From assembly GCA_025642065.1 (NCBI GenBank), contig JAODUP010001209.1:23977-87976 (forward strand): a stretch of 64,000 nt of DNA. The letters run 5' to 3'. The notes beneath the pieces are model-generated. The model ran no database searches. It had not been told where the DNA came from and worked only from the letters and a program-made list of their open reading frames with translations. Of the stretch, positions 1 through 11,525 are shown piece after piece (the stretch's first letter is position 1; every line of letters starts with the position of its first letter). The DNA comes from Paralvinella palmiformis. Its lineage: Eukaryota; Annelida; Polychaeta; Terebellida; Alvinellidae. Both the position numbers and the translations under genes were made by a program.

Positions 1-1090
1 AGGGTGGCCAGTGTTGCCTAGAAACCTCATTTATGTATGAAATCCACATAATCTTATCACTACTGACCACTCTTGATGGACCTTTAATATTGGTATTCTC
101 GAAATTGCTGACATCAAATACCTTCAGAAATAAGCCAGTACCCCTTAACTACCAGCATGGTATTAAAGCCGGAACAATCTCCCATAACTGGACATAATGT
201 TAAGCATTTGCCATTAAAACCTGGAGCTGAGGTCTGCTTGATTGAAACATGCAATAATTATCTTGAAAATGACCGATTTATGCAAGGTTTGAGCACTTAT
301 GGGTTAATACACAAATGTCACCCATTGAAGCAGATGCCAGTAAAGCATGGACTTAACCTAGGTGGTAATTAGTTACTTAGAACTTTCCTGCATATGATAC
401 AAATTACCACGATTCATATTACAAATTTAAGCATCAAATAAAGATGGGATGCAGTAATCAATCAAGCAAAATGACTCAAATAAAAAAAGTAGTTATGAAG
501 GAGTGTCCATCGTTTTAATCTTTTAATTATCTGGATTAAAAAAGAGGATTTTGCTATAGGTATGGGATGCAAAGCAGGATAAAATTGGCTTATCGGAATC
601 ATGATCTTGTAAATTTTATTACACAGTTCCAAATATTATGAAAAAAAATGTATTTTTTCGATAATGACGACATATAATTAGCATAATTATTATTATATAA
701 TTAGCCAATCACCCAAAATCAACACTTGATTATAGTTTCTAGTATTTCTAACAACACAACTGATGAATTTGGATAGCATTTAATTACTTCTTTTGGTGCA
801 AGATTTCCAGTGTTTATCTGGTTCCTTTGATGTTCGTACCTAACTAACATAAATTAGTATATTTAGGACCATTCCACCACTTCTATTCATCTCTATTTTT
901 AAAACATTATTTCTGGGGTATATCAGAGGAGATTTCCACAGAAAATCAATGTTTTACAATTAGTGGTGGGTCAAGTCACTGGACTGAATGTCTCGTTTTC
1001 GATTGTATTAATCCATTTGACTAGTTGGACACATATATTTGTCATTTGAGTTACCTTTGCGTTTTTCTGCTTACCTGGATTCCTAAGCGG
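1..1090. other. AT-rich non-coding stretch, nothing recognised
   Basis: No recognisable gene, RNA or mobile-element motif. An open frame at 157-372 (+, 71 codons) has a balanced amino-acid composition rather than simple-repeat translation, but it has no motif I recognise and no matching neighbour frame. It is probably chance or an old element fragment. Confidence 0.4.
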
Positions 1091-1091
1091 A

Positions 1092-1279
<188 letters not shown>

Positions 1280-1408
1280 GTTTGCCTCAAGGTGGGTGTA
1301 GACAATGAAGGAAAGGAAAGGATCAACATTGATACGACAAAACTGCACAAATTGATGGTACGAGAGATTTAGGGGTAATTACGTATATCCTTCCCAATTC
1401 AAATGAGA

Positions 1409-1410
<2 letters not shown>

Positions 1411-1493
<83 letters not shown>
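1411..1493. repeat. (AT)n microsatellite
   Basis: Roughly 40 perfect AT units. The flank just before it (1384-1410) resembles bases 23518-23545, so this tract may sit at the edge of a dispersed repeat related to R4. Confidence 0.95.
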
Positions 1494-1499
<6 letters not shown>

Positions 1500-2330
1500 A
1501 GAGTAATTATAATTCGTCACTAATCCACAGCACTACTCAATTTACCGGTCCTAAGAGCATTTCACTAGTCCTGACTACACCAAATAAAGAATACAATACA
1601 TAAACTAAAGTTTATTTCATAATGTGTGATCTTAAACAATTTTGTATTGCCAAATAAATAAACGTAAAGATAAGAAAGTATAAGTCATGGTTTGCTGATC
1701 TGGTTTCAACTGCTGAAGCCTGGAGGAATCTAACTTTAGGTCAATTTTTGTTTCGATTGTTCATTTATAGATGCCCCCAAATCAGCAAGCTGTTCAGATT
1801 TGAATTGAATAAGATGTTTCGTAACTACCTAGTAGCTTCGACATTCAAATCCAGGTCGTTCATACTGCACTGTCACGTTTTTGAGTGTGGCGCGAAAAGA
1901 AATATGGCCGCCTGGACTCCAGTAGGCTTCAGAGCGCTGAACGGCTGGGGGTACTGTGGTTCATGCGAATGACGGCTTAACCAGAAACAGAAGCGGGATA
2001 GGAACCGAACGAACGAGTATGGTGAATTCATTGAGAAACAAACCTGGCCCGAGGGATACCATAGACGGAATTTCGTGTGATGGTGATGACGACACGCTGC
2101 GCTGTTCCCATTGTTAAACATTTTCCCTCGGCGTGTACAACCCGTTGGCTGTTAAAAACATTTAACTTGGGGATATGTTCAGCAGATTGATAGCTGAAAC
2201 AGAAAGACTATATCTGGGACATAACTTGTAGCTGCAAATGCGATTTTATTCTAGCCAAATAATTGTACTCGCCCGCAGCAAGACTTTTTTATATTAGTTA
2301 ATATGTTAACAAACAATTGTTAGTGAAAGT
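1494..2330. other. Unassigned; contains a GC-richer island near 1880-2130
   Basis: No gene recognised. Bases about 1880-2130 are visibly richer in G+C and CpG than their surroundings. Short open frames cross it on both strands (1748-1972 plus, 1873-2121 minus) with no known motif. It could be an unrecognised element, an exon or a regulatory island; the sequence alone does not decide. Confidence 0.3.
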
Positions 2331-2730
2331 GTTCTGTGGAAAACTTCTGCAGTTGTTGTTATTCTAACTGTGGTTATCTATTGTTGGTGTTGTTGTTATC
2401 GATATTTTGTTTCACCTTTTACTAAAAATCCATACTAATTTCAGATGAAACTAAATTTTAAATAACCTTTTTGGCAGAAGACCAAATGAAAGCCAACATA
2501 ATGAAAGTTAATAGTCATTAACATTTAGTACAATATGTTACTGGACAAAATAATCAATTTGGTTTAGTCATTACCCATCATGTTATTAGATAGGGTGAAA
2601 AACTAATTATTCCTATTTGTCTATATGAAACCTTTATATTAGTCAAAATTTAATGACGCTAATAACTGAAAATCAAATATTTAATTATTTATTTGATTCC
2701 ACCATCAGAGATTTATATACCAATATGATA
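2330..2730 (+). repeat. Dispersed repeat R4, copy 1 (internally shortened)
   Basis: Shares ordered runs of similar sequence with 23700-24245 (+) and, reverse-complemented, with 37150-37790. Anchors include the string AATCCATACTAATTTCAGAT at 2427-2446 (also near 23733), and the block from the TCAATTTGGTTTAGT region near 2560 to the TTTAATTATTTATTTG region near 2690. This copy lacks about 150-200 internal bases present in the other two. No coding capacity is visible. Family unknown. Confidence 0.75.
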
Positions 2731-3167
2731 ATATATGCTATTACTTCTTAGTATGCGATACAACTCGGCATCTTGTATGATATGACGTGACCTGACTTGA
2801 CTTGACAGTATATTATCTAGCTGTATTGAACGTAACGTGAAACAATATTTGGACTAATTTATTTGAGATGACATGATTCATTTAAAATACAAACTGATAT
2901 TATATTCCATTACTAACAAATTAAATAGTTTAGACATTCTATGGAAATTAATTATTGTTTTCATTGGAAAAGGTCACGTGTGTGTTTGCGCGTGCGCTTA
3001 TGCGCTACCATCTAAGACAGATACTACATTTACTTATTTATCAACCTACTTAGAATATACTAATAACCATTAACAACCCAGCCTGAAAGTAGTATTATGA
3101 AGAGCAACTATATTTGTACGATATCATAACATTCATAATGCATACACACAGACACATACATGCGCAC

Positions 3168-3170
<3 letters not shown>
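2731..3170. other. AT-rich non-coding stretch
   Basis: No gene or named repeat recognised. Confidence 0.4.
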
Positions 3171-3171
<1 letters not shown>

Positions 3172-3230
<59 letters not shown>

Positions 3231-3233
3231 CAG

Positions 3234-3302
<69 letters not shown>
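3172..3302. repeat. Compound (GA)n(CA)n(TA)n microsatellite
   Basis: GA run about 3172-3225, CA run about 3232-3262, TA run about 3262-3301. The three motifs change by transitions across one continuous tract. Confidence 0.96.
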
Positions 3303-3306
<4 letters not shown>

Positions 3307-3572
3307 GCCCAATCAATGAATTGTTTGAGCTTGAAATCTTACTCGTTTAGTTATACGAATCAGTGGCTTTCTATCTCAGACTAATATTAATCTCTTTAGA
3401 AATGTTTAGCTGACGCCGTATTTTATTTATTTATTTTAGTTTCTAACAATGATTTAGTCTGTAAATATAACACCAGAAATATAAAGTAATATATTTGCAA
3501 GAAATATGACTTTAAAAGCATATCGTTGTTAAAGTAATAAATATCAAATGGAATACAAGGTCATAGATACTA

Positions 3573-3735
3573 CTACCACTACAATTACTTTTACTACTAC
3601 TACTACTACTACTACTACTTTTACTACTATTACTTCTACTACTACTACTATTACAAATACCAATAATAATAATACTATTACAACTACTATTATAACTACT
3701 AATTCTACATCTACTACTACTATTGCTACTACTAA
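3573..3735. repeat. Degenerate (TAC)n trinucleotide repeat
   Basis: Imperfect ACT/TAC units with TTT, AAT and other interruptions. It gives Thr-rich, Ser-rich and Val-rich spurious frames. Confidence 0.93.
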
Positions 3736-3749
3736 ATTTTGTACTTCTG

Positions 3750-5461
3750 ACATGGATCGAATACACCATTTATTCCCTGTCTTGCGTTTATTTGTGGATA
3801 TTCTGCAAATCACAGATTTCTTATTCCTCTTCCTGCCATTGGCTTTTTCCATAAATTTGAATAGCAGTACTATGTGACGGTAATAATGTTGATATAATCA
3901 GGAATTTACTCCGAGTTAGACATATGTATAATATAAAACTCATTAGTACACACTGTACCCATACATTCAATGAAAAAATGTATTGACAAGGATATTGGGC
4001 TCTGAATTGTCTATATATCTAGTCCTATATACTGTCACTATAAAATCCTCAAAATACAGTTCCAAGCAGGAATTATTTCTTATGGCTCTTAAGCCAGTGA
4101 TGCTCGCTTGTCTTGGACTGATGTTAGCAATAAGATTGTTAGAAAGGTTACAGCCGCACCACGAATATGGATCCCTTGATCTTGATGCATCGTCACTCAA
4201 TTGTCTGAGGATAACTGAAATGTATTGACCGTGCCTGGAATATGCTATCTGGCTCAGCTTAACGAAGTATGGCATCAGTCCTTTTGTTTCTAAATTATAA
4301 TTGCTAATGGGATATTCATTTGTTTATTGTAAGTTGAACAATTTATGGTGTATCATAAGAAGGACGCTTTATAAATTCAAAGTAATTGGGTTTATCATTT
4401 GTTTCATTTGTTGACAGGGTAACTTGTGTCCATTATCTATACCACGTCGTGTATTAGAGATCTGGGATCAATGGAACGTAGGCAACGTAAAGAGCTGTTT
4501 TACCTTATGTTAATTTATTATGTTATGATACCTTTTGTTGTGTAAAAAATCATATTATGTATAATAATATTGTTTACATTGTTATACATCACATCATATT
4601 ATTTGTGTATGACATATTGTGTAGTGGAGGGTCATACGAGTTGATACTACACATTCTTGTCAAGACTTGACATATCATGTCGAATCACATTGTGTCATAT
4701 AACATCATGTCATATCGTATTATGTTATATTATTCTGTAAAATAATGTGTTGTAATTTATATTTAGTTTTGTAACATGTCGTATTAAATTGTATTGTGTA
4801 TTATCCTATTCTTCTTTACTGGTTTGTATTTTACGATATTTCTTATTGTTGGTTTTAGTTTTTGCAAAATGTATGGGAAGTACTAATTTAATAAACAATA
4901 CCTGTACTAGATATTATATTTCCGTTGTGCATGATAACTAATATGACAGTTAAAGTTAACTTGAAAAACCTGTTGATTTGAATGTCTCCTATTGCAACAT
5001 TAATTCCAAATTTTAGTCATTACTGTGATATATCTTTCACTTCAAGGTAACCCTTTGTTATCATTTCTAATTAAAAACGTTTGAACTATCAGTTATCCTT
5101 TGTGTCAATTAATTATATAGCAAAAAAAAACGAATCTAGTATGTGTTACTTGCACTCTATACAACAATACTATCTAGATCGTATTGTAAGTAACTATAAA
5201 TAATTGTGGTGTAATATTAACGTTTCCATTATACAACGTGTCCTACTATTTGTATGACTAAATATTTTTTGTATTTACATCTCAGTTGTGAATACTTGCC
5301 TGCGATTATTTGCCAACATGAGATAAAACTTAGTATTGGTGTGTATGAGTGGGTGTATGTTTATGAATGTGGGTGTGTGTTTGGGGGTTATTGCTAATTT
5401 ATATACTACTACTACTACTACTACCACCATTACTATTACTACTACCTACTACTACTACTAC

Positions 5462-5520
<59 letters not shown>

Positions 5521-5660
5521 TCAGCGTAAGGAGCTATTCGAACCGTTCTACGTTTAACCTCGTAAGAGCATTTATTGGCATCTAAATATTTGAATTCATA
5601 GCTGAAACAAAAGTGACCTAAAATTAAATGCTGAAGCTTTAATGAATCTGTTAATGATAC
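3750..5660 (+). repeat. Dispersed repeat R1, copy 1 (~2 kb, non-coding)
   Basis: Collinear with 27570-29700 (+) and, reverse-complemented, with 33110-35345. Matching anchors in order: the CTCTTCCTGCCATTGGC block near 3825 (27950 in copy 2); the TCTTATGGCTCTTAAGCCAG block near 4078; TTATAATTGCTAAT at 4295-4308 (28558-28571 in copy 2); a degenerate CATATCATGTTAT-type low-complexity stretch 4500-4790; an AACCCTTTGTTATCATTTC block near 5049 (29118 in copy 2); TG plus TAC/TAA microsatellites 5340-5520; and a final TTAATGAATCTGTTAAT block near 5638. No RT, transposase or gag motif is visible, so if mobile it is probably non-autonomous. Confidence 0.78.
5343..5520. repeat. TG-rich run followed by (TAC)n(TAA)n, inside R1
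   Basis: GTGTATG-rich bases 5340-5390, then ACT/TAC units 5404-5462, then about 19 AAT units to 5519. The same pair of motifs sits at the equivalent place in the other R1 copies. The Asn-run frame across it is spurious. Confidence 0.93.
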
Positions 5661-5675
5661 AACGAATTTAGCATT

Positions 5676-5912
5676 ATCTTTTCATATCGGTGCATGCCCA
5701 CTTATGTAAATCTAACCCTATCTCGTCTGGACTTCATGTCACCGTTTTATCGTTTATTAATTATTCCTAGCAATCTGACACTATTTTTTCATGTCAGTAT
5801 GTTTTAACTACTTCTGAATAATATGATGCCTGCCGCTTGCTGTATCACGCTGCGTATGTTTCCGGGAACTGTGTGAAGCCTCTCTATCATTACTAACGGC
5901 TTGGTAAATGCC
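5676..5912 (-). repeat. Dispersed repeat R5, copy 1
   Basis: Reverse complement of 42230-42493 with long matching runs: the CTTTTCATATCGGTGCATGC block at the left end, a TCACCGTTTTATCGTTTATT block near 5740, and ATGATGCCTGCCGCTTGCTG near 5823. In the second copy R5 is followed by an LTR-like TATA/polyA segment, so this may be part of an old solo LTR. It abuts the end of R1. Confidence 0.8.
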
Positions 5913-6034
5913 GAAGTTTACGGAGAACGGGGGAAATCTGTATACTGTACAATATCTGTTAGTATTGCTTAACACGACTCTACATTGATTGTATTTGTTC
6001 ATTTGATTATCTTTATCAACGTTGTCCCAATATT

Positions 6035-6170
6035 GCAGTCAGTGTGTGTGTGTGTCTGTCTGTCTGTGTGTATTTTGTGTATTTGTCTCCCTCTCTCTCC
6101 CTCTCACCCCCTCATTATGTCTGTGTGTGTGCCGCACGCGCGCGTGTGTGTATTTGTCTGTGGTGGTATT
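6035..6170. repeat. TG/TC-rich low-complexity run
   Basis: GTGTGTGTCTGTC followed by CTCTCTCCC and TGTGTGTGCCG with a short alternating CGCGCGTGTGTG piece near 6137. Open frames through it are artefacts. Confidence 0.85.
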
Positions 6171-6720
6171 GTTATATTATTGTTTTTATCGTGTTTATAC
6201 TATTAGGCAAATAAATATACACAATTGCAAACGAACAGTAATAATAGTATTTTACCTGGTGGGCTAACATGTAGCATGATATCAGTACAATGCTCTCTGA
6301 GTGGGTGCAACTTAAACCTAGTCGTTTAAGTGGGCAATTAGCTGTTTTAATGTTTTATTTCTAAATTAATTTATTACTGCTAAACGAGTATCTTTTCCAT
6401 GATGAAGACCATATAAAGGACATTCTACATATTATATCTCAAATTAAAATTCAAGCTAAAATTAAACAAATAATTACACAGTTATTTAACAGACAGAAAA
6501 TCCTTCATTACAAAAACAACTGGTATAACAACGACCAATAGTTATTCTCCTTTACAAAATGTTCCATTTTTTCTGTTTGGTGTAAGGTCATGACATGAAG
6601 GTCAACATTACATGGCATTGCCGTCATTAGATGACGTAAAGGGCAGCTCCAATCAGAGTTGATATCGGAATTCTCATAAACAAGTGACACCTTCACCTCA
6701 ATATAAACATACCTGAGCAA
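6171..6720. other. Non-coding stretch, nothing recognised
   Basis: AT-rich unique-looking sequence with no motif I can assign. Confidence 0.4.

Positions 6721-6775
<55 letters not shown>
6721..6775. repeat. (TA)n microsatellite
   Basis: About 27 perfect TA units. Confidence 0.95.
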
Positions 6776-6777
<2 letters not shown>

Positions 6778-7142
6778 AAATTCAATGGAAATTAAGGATA
6801 TTGACAATACTTCCTGCCACGGACTCTTGAGTTATAAGACTACAATCAATTAAAAAGGTTCACGAAAATATTATGACATTCAGTAGAAATAACTAATAAT
6901 TTGTAATTGATAAATTGACTATCGGCCCTACATTAGAAGATAACGTGACTGGCTTGATCATCTTCACCTAAGGATGTTTCCCTTAATACACACACACTTG
7001 GAAATCCACATACAGTTCTGAACTTAAAACTGAATTCTAAACGTTTATTGCAGCTTCGTTACCGATTAGACCATATACATAGTAAACGTATAGATTAAAT
7101 AATATTTTAACGAATTTTGACATAGAATTGTGTAGTGATTAT
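6776..7142. other. Non-coding stretch, nothing recognised
   Basis: AT-rich, with no recognisable feature. Confidence 0.4.
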
Positions 7143-7410
7143 TAAAATTATTATTATTAGTAGTAGTAGTAGTAGTAGTTATTGTTGTTGTTGTTGTAGT
7201 TGTAGTAGGTGTAATAGTAGTAGTAGTAGTGGTAGTAGTAGTAGTAGTAGTAGTAGCTGTATTAGTATTAGTATTAGTAATTGACGTAGTAGTAGTAGTA
7301 GTAGTAACAGTATTAGTATTAGTAATTAAAGTAGTAGTAGTAATAGTAGTAGTAATAATAGTAGTAGTAATAGTAGCAGCAATAGTAGTAGTAATCGTAG
7401 TATTGGTTAA
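7143..7410. repeat. Degenerate (GTA)n trinucleotide repeat
   Basis: TTA/GTA units with GTTGTT, GTATTA and GTAATA variants over about 270 bases. The poly-valine-like open frame 7229-7486 is a by-product. Confidence 0.93.
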
Positions 7411-7487
7411 AATATATTATGTAATCAGAGAAATAAGGAATTATAAAAGTAATATCAATTTGTTGCAGGTAATCATAAGTAATTAGT

Positions 7488-7596
7488 ATTAAATATATAT
7501 ATATATAGGTATATATATATATATATAATTATATAGTATATATATATATGAATATATATATATATATATATCAATTTTTATAATAACATTAATGAT

Positions 7597-7661
<65 letters not shown>

Positions 7662-7712
7662 AAGAAAATAATATAGAGAGAGAGAAAAAAAAGAGAGAAA
7701 GAGAGAGAGAGA
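7488..7712. repeat. (TA)n runs followed by (GA)n
   Basis: Broken TA runs 7494-7571, a longer perfect run about 7600-7660, then GA-rich 7674-7713. Confidence 0.93.
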
Positions 7713-7713
7713 G

Positions 7714-8213
7714 CCATCATTTCAAGCTAGCCTATATTAACCGTTTATAGTTCACGGTGCAGAACTGGTCAACACTCATACATTATTTAGGTGATGATCC
7801 ATCTGTACTGAAAATAATTGTCGTAAATGTTATTATACACTTCCATGAAAGCAAATTAAAAATCTGATTTGCATATTTTAATAACAGATTACCATTTTGT
7901 GTCAGTGACAAGCATCATTTTGTCACATGTTAAAAGCTATTATATGAAGTTTATAAAAACTAGACCATAGAAAGATGTGGATATAATCGAAGCTTATGAA
8001 TATTCAAGAACACATTAATCACAACTGATGTTAAAGGCGATGAAAAGGATCGATATCCTTTCTCGGTGAATGAAGATGAATAAATCACGGTTTCTAGAAA
8101 ATATTCTTTATCAATAATGCAGGATAGACTTATATATCATTATAACAGACGTCGGCTCCCCACATGTACGTGATAGATAGACTGACTGTCAATCAGGCAT
8201 ATATAAATTGGCT
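7714..8213. other. Non-coding stretch, nothing recognised
   Basis: AT-rich, with no motif recognised. Confidence 0.4.
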
Positions 8214-8610
8214 GTCACTCACTCATTCACTCATTCACTCACTCACTCAATCAATCAATCACTCAACATCTCAACCACCCAGCCACCCACTCACTCACTA
8301 ACTCACCCACTCTCACATCCACTCAATCACTAACTCACCCACTCACTGAGATAATCAATTAATCAATCAATTAATTAATAATTCAATCAATCAACCAATC
8401 AATCCATCACCTACTCTCACACTCCACCACTTCTCGGTTCACTCCCCCCATCAATCAGTCACACGAGCGAACGAACGAGTGGATGATTGATTGATTGATT
8501 GAGTGAGTGAGTGAGTGAGTGAGTGAGTCAGTCAGTCAGTCAGTCAGTCAGTCAGTCAGTCAGTCAGTCAGTCAGTCAGTCAGTCACTCAGTCAGTCAGT
8601 GAGCATTCAT
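8214..8610. repeat. TCAC/TCAA tetranucleotide block turning into (GTGA)n and (GTCA)n
   Basis: Bases 8214-8400 are mostly ACTC, ATTC and ATCA units. Bases 8483-8600 are GATT, then GAGT, then about 20 GTCA units. The left part is complementary to the GATT/GAGT part, giving a long imperfect inverted repeat. Related blocks occur at 32222-32790, 45790-46000, 53905-54030 and 59303-59420. Confidence 0.9.
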
Positions 8611-8710
8611 CAATAACAAACATTAATCAGTTTTTTGCCCTTAACAGAATCGTTATAACCATCAGATCTCCATAACATTATTTTCAGTACTTCCAGACTC
8701 TGACTTACAA

Positions 8711-8884
<174 letters not shown>

Positions 8885-8940
8885 ATCTCACCCAATATAT
8901 ACATGTATATATACATGTATATACATGTATATACCATATA

Positions 8941-10881
8941 TGTACCTGTGCAAACTCGATACATCCGTGTTCAAGTATGTACAGATTTTAAAATCACATT
9001 ATATACCAATTGACGTTAACTCATTATTCATCTTCCGACATTCATATCCCTAAAATGTTTTTTGAAAGAACTGAGTCAGTTTAATGTTATATCTCAAGAT
9101 TTCTCAAAAGTCAATATATTCTGGACGTATATCTACCAAAAACGTAGTTTAACACCTTGATACTCGCTGTTGACTAATATATTCATCATAGACAATATTA
9201 ATCTGCATAGTTACGTTATTACACTAGATATATAATAATACCTATATACAACGCTTCTGTATAGATGACTTATTGTTATTATTATTATTATTATTATTAC
9301 TAGGCTTGTCAGATTATACTTATCTTTGCATCTATTCCATCTGAAAAATACAATGAGATATAAAGTAAAGCAGGTTCTTAAACTACACACAATACAGGTT
9401 GTTAATTTTATTAGTACAATAATATATCTGAGAGACGACCTTCCACTCATCACGCGCAGGGAACATTTGGCAAGATTGGCTCAGGTAATTCAAATCTTCC
9501 AGGATTTTCTTCTAATAGTAAGAGGTGTGAAATTAAATTTCGAACGTTTCGCGACAAAGAACGGTTAGACAGCATATACCTGAGATCTATAGAGATCCCG
9601 ACTACTTGCATAGATCCAGACCTCGTCATGAAATGGGTCTAATATTTTCTGCTCTTAAATACCTCTCCAAAATAAAGTTTTGGATGTGTATTTGTTGAAC
9701 ATTAAAGAAACTAATGACGTTGACTAACTGACCATTGCCACTAATTGGTCTCAATATGTTCCCACTGGGATGGGGAGGGGGCGTGTGGTTGGATAAAATA
9801 AATCCGAGGTACTATATGGAAAAGGATTAAAGACATTAGCATAACGCTCGTGATAGGTTACACATCAAAGTACATTCAATTTAATTACATATTTATTTAA
9901 TATACAGCCTACCATTTATGAAATACCCTGAGAAGACGTTCAAATTCTAATTAACAAATAACTATGTTTAAAACAATTCAAGTAATTTATTTTTAAAAAT
10001 GCCGGTATTCAACTAATAAATGGCGATGCAATGCCTTATTCTAGTTTTATCATTCAAGGTAATACCAAATGCATATCATTTATCTCCAGACAATGTGGAA
10101 CTCTGCGGAAAGCCATTCCCCAGGTGGCAGCACCTGAGACCCGGTCCAAATGCTTCACTTCCGGTCAAGTCTGGGCAAACGAAAATGGGTGTCTTATGCG
10201 TGAATACTTTTGACCAAATTACTTATTAGAAAGCCTTCCAATCAGAGTTGTGTGCCAATATTGTATAACGTTGGAGGCCATCAATTCCCTCACGGTGACC
10301 CGAAGAGATACAGTGCGTGGGTGAATGCTTTACGACGTGTTTAGCCGAAGGGCAAAGACCCCAGGAAGAACAGCGATGACAGTTGTGTGCTGTGACACTG
10401 ACAGTATGAGCATTTTGTTGCAACAAACTACTTTATAAAAACCATACACGGTGAGTTATTGGTTTTGTAATGCCATATCGATGCCCTGTTATCCAATTAT
10501 GGTGTATTACTAGATAATACAATCCTGGAATGAAGCAATATATTATTTTTCTAGCATCAAACCTGAACTATTTCTGATAAAATGCATATGTATTTTAGGC
10601 CTATTCGTGGCTATTGCTATATCCGATATTGTATCTGTTAGGATATTGTATCTGCTGAACCTATGACTTAAACAATGACATTTTGTTGAATTTAGCATCA
10701 TTTTTCATTTCAGGAATGAATGAAGCCTTTACAGAAATGCTTGGAGTCAGATGCCATTTCAACATAGTTTATTTGGAATTGAAAATCGTCAGATACAGAC
10801 ATGGCTATAGTACAGAGAGCAGCGAAAAGGTGTAGATTAACTTGAGAAAATTCTGTAACATATGTTGCTAGCGATACAGAG
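8941..10881. other. Mostly unassigned; short R1 fragment near 9880-9975 (minus)
   Basis: A short ATT run lies at 9272-9300. Bases 9880-9975 reverse-complemented resemble one segment of R1 (compare 34495-34560), including a CATTTATGAAATACCCT block. Open frames near 9326-9568 and 10020-10229 carry no motif I recognise. Bases 10090-10420 are slightly GC-richer. Confidence 0.35.
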
Positions 10882-11525
10882 GTGGGGGCCATTGAGGAGG
10901 TAACGGCTGAGGCTGATACCATTGAGGAGCCAGAAGATAAAACAGTGACTTTGAGTTCTCAGACATATCAGAGAGGTGTGACAAAGACAAGTGATACTGG
11001 GAGTGATTCCATCAAAATACCCTTGTTTTCCCTCAGAATGTTTATAGGGGATAATGATGCCATCCACTATTATACAGGCTTGGAGACATATGAGACGTTA
11101 CTGTTTGTACTGAGTACACTAGGACCTGAAGCGCATGTCCGGAATTATATGAATGGAACCATATCCCAGACAGAAGTTGTTGATCTGTTTTTCCTGGTTC
11201 TCATGAAACTTAGATGATATACAACAAATTTTGAACTATCGAGGCTCTTTAACATATCCGAGTCAGATGTATACAACATTTTTGTACATGGACCCGCTTC
11301 ACTTCATTGCAGTGGATAGAGGTATATCTATTTTCTGACTGTGATGTCGTACATTTCTTTGCACCAAATGGTTTCAAAGCCAAATTTGCTACAACAAGAG
11401 TAATTCTTGACGGTACTGAATGCCTGATAAAGAAACCATCATCCCTCTTCATGCATCATACACATGCAAGTTTTTTTAATGAATTTGTAATACTGGGTGA
11501 TGATGTATTTGCTATATATTGTTAA
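10882..11525 (+). pseudogene. ISL2EU/Harbinger-type DDE transposase fragment (broken)
   Basis: Two plus-strand frames encode consecutive parts of a DDE transposase of the kind found in animal ISL2EU (IS4EU) transposons and THAP-linked transposases. Frame 1 (10882-11217) contains the conserved-looking segment HYYTGLETYETLLFVLSTLG and a following FLVLMKLR. It then hits TGA at 11215-11217, but similarity continues past it with NFELSRLFNISES. A frameshift near 11290-11307 moves to the second frame (11307-11525), with HFFAPNGFKAKFATTRVILD then GTECLIKKPS. The Asp at 11409-11411 matches the position of the first catalytic acid in this family. The rest of the DDE domain (second Asp, Glu) is missing after about 11525. 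Family assignment is from remembered pattern, not a search. The copy is dead: one stop, one frameshift and a truncated C-terminus. Confidence 0.82.

Noticed and set aside
4500..4790. Satellite based on CATATCATGTTAT units
   Set aside because: Units are too irregular for a tandem satellite; the same low-complexity stretch recurs only as an internal part of R1 (28860-28950 and 34050-34345 inverted).
5367..5585. Poly-asparagine protein
   Set aside because: AAT microsatellite translation inside R1.
8214..8610. CRISPR-like array
   Set aside because: Units are 4 bases with no spacers; it is a tetranucleotide repeat, and the genome is clearly animal.
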